A DNA stretch of 64,000 nt, from assembly GCA_963773655.1 (NCBI GenBank), contig CAVZBX010000008.1, forward strand, positions 62,001 through 126,000, written 5' to 3'. Made by a program: the position numbers and the translations under genes. Below the pieces are notes generated by a model, which searched no databases, had not been told where the DNA came from, and saw only the letters and a program-made list of their open reading frames with translations. This DNA is from DASSQJ01 sp963773655. Its GTDB lineage: Bacteria; Actinomycetota; Actinomycetes; Actinomycetales; Dermatophilaceae. Positions 55,795 to 64,000 of this stretch are shown here, piece by piece (positions within the stretch are counted from its first letter, which is position 1; each line of letters begins with the position of its first letter).

Positions 55795-55885
55795 CCCGCA
55801 CGACCGGACCAGGGATGGCCGAGGCCCTGGATCGCCTGAGTAGCCGGGAAGCACGTGGGGTCACGGGCGGCGCGCTCCGTCCGGC

Positions 55886-57464
<1,579 letters not shown>

Positions 57465-57477
57465 GGCCTCATTCTAG

Positions 57478-57493
57478 TCGAACATATGTTCGA
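57478..57493. promoter_or_regulatory. LexA (SOS) box
   Basis: TCGAACATATGTTCGA is a perfect match to the actinobacterial SOS box TCGAAC(N4)GTTCGA and is fully palindromic. It sits 14 bp before the HNH gene start, so that gene should be repressed by LexA and induced by DNA damage. It is the only such box in the window. The remaining bases up to 57736 show nothing I can name. Confidence 0.93.
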
Positions 57494-57736
57494 TAACAAG
57501 CATGAATCCACCTGTCGTGGACACATGCAGATGCCGTTCCGCACGGTCGCTCCGCACACGTGGCACCGCCCACCCCACGCAGCCACGGGGCCACGGCCGC
57601 GACCGGCCGACCGGTCCCTGGTGACAGGCCGGCGGTTCCCGGACTACCGGGCTCCGGGGCCCGACGGCTACCGGCTACCTGCCGACGGCTGCCTCCCGAC
57701 GGCGGCTGCCCACCGGACCACCAACTCCGGAATCAC

Positions 57737-59417
57737 CTACCGGAACAACAGGGCGTCGCGCACCTGGCGGTGCAGCACCTTCCCGATGAGCGACCGCGGC
57801 AGCTCGTCGACCACCACCACCCGCCTCGGCACCTTGTACGCGGTGAGGTGCTCCCGGCAGGCCTGCCGCACCGCGTCCGGGTCGAGCTCCACCCCCGGCT
57901 CCGCCACCACGGCCGCGACCACCTCCTCGCCGCCGCCCTCGATCGGGCAGCCCCACGGCCGCGGCATCCAGCACGCCGTCGACCTTGCGCAGCGCCGCCT
58001 CGACCTCCGAGGGGTACACGTTGAAGCCGCCGGTGATGATGAGCTCCTTGATCCGGTCGACGATGGTGACGAACCCGTCGTCGTCCACGACGACGACGTC
58101 GCCGGTGCGCAGCCATCCGCCCGGGAGCAGCACCCGCTCGCTCTCCTCGGGCTGCTGCCAGTAGCCGGAGAACACCTGCGGTCCGCGGATGAGCAGCTCA
58201 CCCCGCTCGCCCTGTGGCCGGTCGGTGTCGGGGTGGTCGGGGTCGACGACCCGCATCTCGGTGGAGGGGAACGGCACGCCGACGGTGCCCGGACGGCGCT
58301 CCGGCGACACCGGGTTGCCGAGGGCGACCGGCGACGACTCCGTCATCCCGTACCCCTCGACGAGGAGCCCGCCGGAGACCTCCTCCCAGAGCTCCACCGT
58401 CTCGACCGGCAGGGCCATCGCCCCGGAGATGCCGTACCGCACCGAGGTCAGGGGCACCCCCCGGTCGCGGGCCGCGGCCGCGAGGTGCTGGTAGATCGGC
58501 GGCACGGCCGGCAGGAACGTGGCCGGCCGGCGCCCCATCGCCTCGAGCACCTGGTCGACGTCGAACCGCGGGAAGAGCACGAGCGTCGCCCCGATCCGCA
58601 CCGCGAAGGTGAGGCACAGCGTGAGCCCGTAGGCGTGGAAGAGCGGCAGCACCGCGTAGATGGTCTCCTCGCCGTCGCGAAGGCCCGGCACCCACGCCCG
58701 GCCCTGGACGGCGTTGGCGAGCAGGTTGCGGTGGGTGAGGATCGCTCCCTTGGGGGTGCCGGTCGTGCCGCCGGTGTACTGGAGCAGCGCCACGTCCCTG
58801 CTGGTCGGCCGCGGGCACGCGGGGTCGACCGGCGAGGACGTCGCCACCAGCCGCTCCCAGGACAGGGTGCCGGGCGCCGGCGCGGTCATCGCGGCGCGGG
58901 TGGCCCGGGCCGTGGCCACGGGCAGGCGCAGCATCATCCGCTTGAGCCAGGGCAGCGCCGTGGTGAGGTCGACCGCCACCACGGTCTCCACCTGGGTCTG
59001 CTCGGCCACCTGCTGCACCGCGGGGGCCGACTTGTCCCAGACGATCGCCACCCGGGCGCCGTGGTCGGCGAGCTGCACCTGCAGCTCCTCGGGCGTGTAG
59101 AGCGGGTTGTGCTCCACGACCACCGCCCCGAGGCGCAGCACGGCGTAGAACGCGACGACGTGCTGGGGGCAGTTCGGCAGGATGAGCGCCACCCGGTCTC
59201 CGGCCGTGACGCCCAGCCCCTGCAGCGCGCTGGCCGCCCGGTCGACCTGCTCCCCCAGCTCGGCGTAGGTCGTGGTGCTGCCGTAGAAGTCGAGGGCGAC
59301 GTGGTCGCGGAAGCGGGCCACGGACGCGTGGAGGAGGTCGACGAGCGAGTGGTCGGGGACCTCCACCTCGGCGGGGACGCCGGCGGCGTAGTTGCGAGTC
59401 CAGGGGCGTTCGGTCAT
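57737..59417 (-). CDS. Long-chain fatty acid-CoA ligase (AMP-binding), apparent frameshift
   Basis: An ANL-family enzyme of about 559 residues: AMP-binding motif LLQYTGGTTGTPKGAILTHRNL, then YGMTESSP, RTGDVVVVDDDGFVTIVDRIKELIITGGFNVYPSEVEAAL and a C-terminal Lys in SLIGKVLHRQ. It activates fatty acids to acyl-CoA through acyl-AMP. At about 57945 the reading moves from DAAAVGLPD to IEGGGEEVVAAVVAEPGVEL, consistent with one extra base in CCCGAT (length 1681 bp); the other frame would end at 57675 in a non-homologous tail. A 21-bp TetR-type palindrome 64 bp upstream is a likely operator. Which fatty acid it uses is unknown. Confidence 0.85.
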
Positions 59418-59478
59418 CAGGCTCTCGCCGTCCCTTCCGGCCCCCCGCCCGGGTCGGACGGCCGGAGCCAGCTCGACC

Positions 59479-60148
59479 CTAACCTACGGTTGCCGTAGGT
59501 TGCGGGTGCGATTCGCTCGGACCCGGCCCGGCGCCGTCACGCCGCCACGCTGCGGATGGCGTGTGACCGGTGCCGACCAGCTCCTCGGCGAGGAGCGCGT
59601 ACCCGACGGTGTCGAGCCACCGACCGGACCGGTGGAGCGCGTCCCGGACGGCGTGGACCTCGCGGCGCATCCCGAGCCGCTCCATCAGCCGCCAGGACGC
59701 CGTGTTGTCGAGGAAGCACGACGCGACGACGCGGCGCACCCCGAGCTCCTCGACGCCGTACCGGATGAGCTCGCGCACCGCCTCGGTGGCGTACCCGTGC
59801 CCGGTGTGGGCCGGGTCGAGCACCCAGCCGAGCTCCGCCTGCACCCCGCGCGCCGCGTCGTCCAGCGCCGAGCTGGGCCCAGCCGTGCCTCGCGGCGGAG
59901 CATGAGGTCGCCGATGACCGGGCCGTCCGGCTCGTGACCCAGCTGGACGACGACCGTCGCCGCGAGCCGGGCCGGCTCGGCGAACAGGGCGCGGTAGCCG
60001 TCGAGGGTGTCCGGGCACCCGGTCAGCCACTCGTCCACCGACTCGAGCCGGCGGTAGCGCCCACGTGGCGTCGGCGTCGGCCGCGACGCCCGGGCGGAGG
60101 GTGAGCCGCTCGGTGCGCCAGGTCCGTCCGCAGGGCCGGACGGGCCAC
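59479..60148 (-). CDS. GNAT family N-acetyltransferase, interrupted frame
   Basis: A RimJ/RimL-like N-acetyltransferase: RTERLTLRPG..ADADATW, then (other frame) RYRRLESVDEWLTGCPDTLDGYRALFAEPARLAATVVVQLGHEPDGPVIGDLMLRR, then back to DDAARGVQAELGWVLDPAHTGHGYATEAVRELIRYGVEELGVRRVVASCFLDNTASWRLMERLGMRRE. Breaks lie near 60060 and 59880. The acetyl-CoA-binding GHGYATEA loop is intact. GTG 60148 is a possible start. The stop at 59479 lies inside the operator palindrome of the next gene. The substrate is unknown. Confidence 0.7.
59481..59501. promoter_or_regulatory. TetR-type operator palindrome before the acyl-CoA ligase
   Basis: Perfect 9-bp arms AACCTACGG and CCGTAGGTT around TTG. Symmetry and size fit a TetR-family operator, which often control fatty-acid genes. 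It overlaps the last codons of the GNAT gene. Confidence 0.7.
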
Positions 60149-60390
60149 CGCGCGCAGCCGGTCCCCGCATCCGCGTCCGCGGATCGCAGCCCGAGGAGGA
60201 CGGCGCCGATGTCGCGCAGCCCGGAGATGACGCCGTGCAGCTGGGCCTGGTCGGCGAGGGGTCCGGTGAGCACGGTGGTCCCGTCGTCACCGTGCACGAC
60301 CCGCAGGCCGGCGAGGCGTGCGGACCAGTGCTCGTCGAGGTGTCCCGCGACGGTGATCTCGTACGACCGTCACCGGCTGCCGGCGCTCAT
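60149..60390 (-). CDS. Small conserved protein, start interrupted
   Basis: The segment YEITVAGHLDEHWSARLAGLRVVHGDDGTTVLTGPLADQAQLHGVISGLRDIGAVLLGLR resembles small actinobacterial proteins of about 65 residues. ATG 60390 overlaps the preceding DUF2306 stop (ATGA), but codon 7 in that frame is TGA at about 60372; a slip near there would restore it, and GTG at 60375 is an alternative. The exact end is unclear because the frame runs into the GNAT gene. Function unknown. Confidence 0.55.
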
Positions 60391-61069
60391 CGACGCACCT
60401 CCCGCCACCCCGGCGACGGCGACCCGGCGCGAACGGCCCGGAGCGCGCCCCCCGGCGAGCGACGGATGACCCACTCCGCGATGGCGAGGTTGACCACCCA
60501 GCCCGCGCCCTTGGCGAGGTCCGACACCACCACGGTGTCGCCGAGCAGGGCCACCGCCGAGGGGCTCGGTGAGCACCTGCGTCCCGGCAGCGAGCCCGAT
60601 GGCGTAGCCGCGCACCATCCACGCCCGGTGGGCCGCGACGTCGCGGCGCCGGATGGCCGCGACCCCGAGGGCCAGGCAGGCCACCATCCCCGAGCCGAAC
60701 ACGATGCGGAGCACGCGGAGCAGCTCGCCGCTCCCCGGCCGCGGCTCGTACCCGACGGTGAGCCACAGCGCGGACCCGGCGACGAGCAGCCCGGAGAACG
60801 CGACGACCCGCCCGGCCCGCCGGTGCCAGGTCAGGTGCCGCCGCCGGAACCGCGGCACGAGCTGGAGCACCCCGCCGAGCGCGAACACCGCGGACCCGGC
60901 GATGTGCACGACGAGCGCCACCGGGAACCCGGTGAAGCGCGCGTCGGGCGGCAGCACCGCGGGTCCCCCGGCCACCTCGACCAGCCGCAGCGCACCGGCC
61001 GTCAGCGGGACCACGCGAGAGCACGACGAGGGCGGCGGGGACGGCTGCCGTGGGGACCCGGGTGCTCAT
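60387..61069 (-). CDS. DUF2306 family membrane protein, apparent frameshifts
   Basis: A membrane protein of about 226 residues. The start MSTRVPTAAVPAALVVLS passes to VVPLTAGALRLVEVAGGPAVLPPDARFTGFPVALVVHIAGSAVFALGGVLQLVPRFRRRHLTWHRRAGRVVAFSGLLVAG near 61013, and to SAVALLGDTVVVSDLAKGAGWVVNLAIAEWVIRR near 60568; both can be explained by one extra base each, and the length 683 bp fits two insertions. Several helices and the HRRAGR motif match DUF2306. Coupled by ATGA to the genes before and after. Function unknown. Confidence 0.72.
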
Positions 61070-61750
61070 CGGACCGCGGCCTCGTGCGTGGCGGCCGCCA
61101 CCGGCTCGAGCGCGACGGACGCGCTCCGGGTGGTGCGCCACAGGGACACCCCGAGGCCGATGAGCGCGATGCCCTCGGGCACCGCCATCGGACGGTTGAA
61201 CGCCTCGGGCAGCACGGCGAGCGCCGCGGTGGCCAGCGTGCTCACGGCGAGCAGCGCCGCGGCCCACCGGGCGAGGATGCCGGTGCGGAACAGCGCGATG
61301 CCGAAGACGAGGCCGCCGAGGATGTACCCGGCTCCGCCCGAGGTTGAGCACGAGCTGTATCCCGCCGATGTCGCCCGCCGGTGTGCCGCCGACGGCCGCG
61401 GTCACGACGTCGTCGACGAAGCCGGGCTGGGTGTCGACGAAGTTCGGCAGCACCGCCGCGGCGACCACCTCGGTGGCGAACATCGCGAGGTACCCGACCG
61501 AGAAGACGAGGTACCCGACGAGCCCGAGCACGCCGGCCTGCCGGTGCTGGCGCAGGTACATCCCGGCGATGCCGGCGAGCGCGAGCACCGTCATCACGGC
61601 CTTGGCGCTGCTGCGGGCGACCCAGGCGGAGGTCTCGGTGGTGAACGAGTCGGTCGGCGGGTGGCCGACCTGGACGAGGACGAAGATGGCCCCGGCGGCC
61701 ACGGCCGCGGCACCGGCGGCCTTGGTGAGGGCGCTGCTCGAGATCTGCAT
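61066..61750 (-). CDS. Multi-pass membrane protein, DUF4386-like, apparent frameshift
   Basis: Begins MQISSSALTKAAGAAAVAAGAIFVLVQVGHPPTDSF and continues with helices (AVMTVLALAGIAGMYL, GLVGYLVFSVGYLAMFATEVVAAAVLP) to IGGIQLVLNLG near 61342, then, in a shifted frame, GAGYILGGLVFGIALFRTGILARWAAALLAVSTLATAALAVLPEAF to 61066. One extra G in GGGCGG explains it (length 685 bp). The layout resembles DUF4386. First gene of a coupled four-gene run (with DUF2306, the small protein and the GNAT). Confidence 0.7.
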
Positions 61751-61831
61751 GACGGCTCCTGGTGTTCTCTCCCGGCCGGGCGGGTGCCCGGCCATGTCGA
61801 GGACGGTAGGAACCGGTGTGGTGACCGCACA

Positions 61832-61847
61832 TCACATCGTGATGTGA
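61832..61847. promoter_or_regulatory. Palindrome before the DUF4386-like operon
   Basis: Arms TCACATC and GATGTGA around GT, 82 bp before the operon start and just beyond the regulator gene's stop. Perhaps a site for the LuxR-type regulator upstream; the pairing is inference. Confidence 0.5.
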
Positions 61848-61879
61848 CTCCGGTGGTGACCCCGAGTGGCCCGGCGACC

Positions 61880-64000
61880 TCAGAGCAGGCCGAGCTCGGC
61901 GCCCCTGGCGACCGCGGCGCGGCGGGTCGTGACGCCGAGCTTGGTGAAGATGTGCTTGGTGTGGGTCCGCAGGGTGTTGAGCGAGACGTAGAGGTGCCGG
62001 GCGATCTCCGGGCCGGACAGGTCGCTCGCGAGCAGCCGCAGCACCTCGCGCTCCCGCTCGCTCAGCGGCTCGGTGCCCGAGGTCGGTCGCGGGACGGCCG
62101 CGCCGCTGCCCGATGCCGGGGCCGGTCACCCGGGCGCGGAGCACCGTCTCGGCGTCGGCGGTCCCCAGGGCCGTCAGGAGCTGCTCGGCCGGAGTGCCCT
62201 CGTCGAGGAAGAGCCGGCGGTACCCGACCGGGCACGCCGAGGGCGAGCGCCGCGCGCGAGGTCGTCGAGCGCGCCGTCGCGGTCACCGGATGCGTCGCGA
62301 GCGAGGGCCCGCAGGAACGTCGCCTCGACGACGCTCCCCTGCCGGTCCCCGGCTTCCGCCGCGGCGATGACGGCGTCGAGCATCCCGATGGCCGCTTCGA
62401 CGCCATCGCCCCCGACCGCTCCTCGTCGCCGCCGGCCCGGCGCCTCCGCGAGCACCAGCCGGGCGAGCGTGAGCCGGTCGAACTCGGCGAGGTACGCCGG
62501 CTCGTCGGCGAGCGCTGACCCGGCGCTCCCGGCGCCCACTCCCTCGCCTCGGCGAGCCGCCCCTGGGCGATGCGGACCCGCGCCCGCTGGGCCGGGACGG
62601 GGCGCAGGTCCGGGAGGAACCCGGGGATGACGTGCGCCGCCGCCTCGTCGAGCATCGCGACGGCGCCGTCGAGGTCGCCGCGGGCGCCGGACGGACCGCC
62701 GGCGGAGACGGTGTACCAGCGGTGCCGGTGCTCGAGGAGCGAGCCGCGGTCGCCGAGCTCGGCGGCGGCGTCGAGGTGGTGCTCGGCCGCGTCGAGGTCG
62801 CCCTCCTCGCGGAGGACGTCGGCGAGCGCGACGTGGAGGTCACCGGCCACCGTCGACCCCACGCCGGGTGACGCGGCCACCCCCTCGAGCGCCCGCTCGA
62901 GCAGCCGGCGCGCCTCGTCGGGGCGGCCGCGCCCCGTCCACATCGCGGCGAGGACCACAGTGGAGCCGAGCACGTCGGTGGCGTTGCCGGCCGCCCGCAG
63001 GTCCTCGACCGCCGCGCCGAAGGTGTCGACCGCGGTCGCGAGGTCGCCCTCCGCCCAGGCGGCCAGGCCGAGGAAGCCCCCGGCAGCGCCGCGCGGGAAG
63101 TGGTCGCCCGGCCCGGCGAGGTCGAGCGCCCGCCGGGCGTGCGCGACCGTCCCGGCGACGTCGCCCCGGGCCTGCGCCGCGGAGGCGCGGTAGACCGCGA
63201 CCATCGCGGGCAGCCCGGCCACCTCCTCCTCCCGGTGCCCGCACCGCCTCGGCGAGCACCGCCGGCCACTCGCCCGCGGCCGCGACCGCCGACGGGCCCA
63301 GCCGCTGGCCCGGCCGCCAGCCCCGCCTCGGCCGCGTCGAGCCAGGCGTCGACGCCGGCCAGGTCGCCCTCGGAGAGCCGCACCCACGCGATCTCGGTGG
63401 CGAGGAGCGGACGGCGGCGCGCGAGTCTCCTCCGGCAGCGCCCGGAGCCAGCCCCGCATCAGCCGGTCCTCGCGCCGCCTGCGCAGCCCGGGGAGGGCGA
63501 GCTCGACGAGGTCGGCGGCCTGCTCGGCGTCGTCACCGGCGAGCGCGTGCGGGACGGCGTCGAGGAGCCGGCCCTCGCCCGCGTACCAGCGCGGCCGCGA
63601 CCCGGTGCAGCCGGCCCATCCGCTCCGGATCGTCCGCGCCGAGCCGGGCGCGCAGGGCATCGGCGAAGAGGTGGTGGTAGCGCCACCAGCGGCGCTCGTC
63701 GTCGAGCGGGATGACGAAGAGGTTGGCCCGCTCGAGCGCCTCCAGGGTGGGCTGCCCGTCGGTGCGGCCGGTCAGCGCGTCGCAGAGGCCGGCGGTCAGC
63801 TCGTCGAGGACGCAGGTGTCGAGGAGGAAGGAGCGGATGCCGTCGGGCTGGGCGTCGAGGACCTCCTCGAGGAGGTAGTCGAGGACGAACCGGTGGCTGC
63901 CGGCGAACTCCTCGACGAAGCCGGTCGCCCCCGTCGCCCGGCCGAGAGGGCGGCCAGCTGGAGCCCGGCGGCCCAGCCCTCGGTGCGCGTCTCGAGGGCG
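61880..64000 (-). pseudogene. MalT-type LuxR transcriptional regulator, 3' part, many frame breaks
   Basis: The C-terminus is a LuxR HTH: LSEREREVLRLLASDLSGPEIARHLYVSLNTLRTHTKHIFTKLG...GAELGLL, stop 61880. The upstream end (beyond 63600) reads ALETRTEGWAAGLQLAALSGR, RFVLDYLLEEVLDAQPDGIRSFLLDTCVLDELTAGLCDALTG and ERRWWRYHHLFADALRARLG, which is the MalT/LAL signature. Between them are TPR-like helices (for example AVAMLDEAAAHVIPGFLPD). The frame changes at about 63596, 63420, 63310, 63240, 62545, 62260, 62200 and 62105, always as if a base were extra. The N-terminal NTPase lies outside the window. Either assembly error or true decay. Confidence 0.72.

Noticed and set aside
57675..57945. C-terminal Arg/Gly-rich tail of the acyl-CoA ligase in the unshifted frame
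   Set aside because: Residues after 57945 in that frame have no relation to the family, whereas the shifted frame completes the conserved C-terminus with the catalytic lysine.

Overview
The window is very GC-rich (mostly G/C in third codon positions) and densely coded on both strands. Several family markers point to a high-GC Actinomycete, most likely Micrococcales of the Intrasporangiaceae type: two SAM-IV riboswitches, DUF4192, a DUF6318-type lipoprotein, a DUF222/13E12 HNH nuclease behind a textbook actinobacterial LexA box, and a family A polymerase lacking a 5' nuclease domain. The family-level assignment is inference; the phylum is well supported. I found no tRNA, rRNA, CRISPR array, insertion sequence or prophage.

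Layout. 1-16 kb is housekeeping: metX running off the left edge, DUF4192, YkvA and EcsC proteins, a polA-like gene, a PAC2 protein, the helicase hrpA, a small ESX-like pair, a methyltransferase/LicD pair, and metY. metX and metY are 13.6 kb apart, but each has its own SAM-IV leader, so both genes of the homoserine acetylation and sulfhydrylation route should be switched off by S-adenosylmethionine. 16.5-30 kb holds redox enzymes (two aldo/keto reductases, an F420-type nitroreductase-like protein, a FAD oxidase with a divergent PadR regulator), rocD, a patatin, a SprT-like protein, a lipoprotein/secreted-protein pair with broken frames, and an MFS-cyclic nucleotide domain fusion. 30-46 kb carries envelope and transport genes (anchored metalloprotease, SulP permease, ABC-2 exporter with two permeases fused), a neutral ceramidase-like protein, a Memo/radical SAM pair and an uncharacterised protein of about 1149 residues. 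46-57 kb holds a YibE/F protein, a membrane protein/histidine kinase/response regulator operon followed by a CPBP protease, a NERD-UvrD helicase opposite an unknown 599-residue protein, and the SOS-linked HNH protein. 57.7-64 kb holds an acyl-CoA ligase, a GNAT, a short membrane-protein operon and the C-terminal part of a MalT-type LuxR regulator.

Regulation is the clearest theme. Besides the riboswitches and the LexA box there are perfect palindromes in front of the PadR/oxidase pair, a membrane-protein gene, the acyl-CoA ligase and the 61.7 kb operon. A two-part element also occurs twice, before the two-component operon and before the CPBP protease, with almost the same spacing.

Quality caution. 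At least ten genes have interrupted reading frames, and where one or two breaks can be counted the gene length fits one extra base per break. They concentrate at 23-25 kb and 57-64 kb. I read most of them as insertion errors in the sequence rather than true pseudogenes, but that cannot be proved from the sequence alone.
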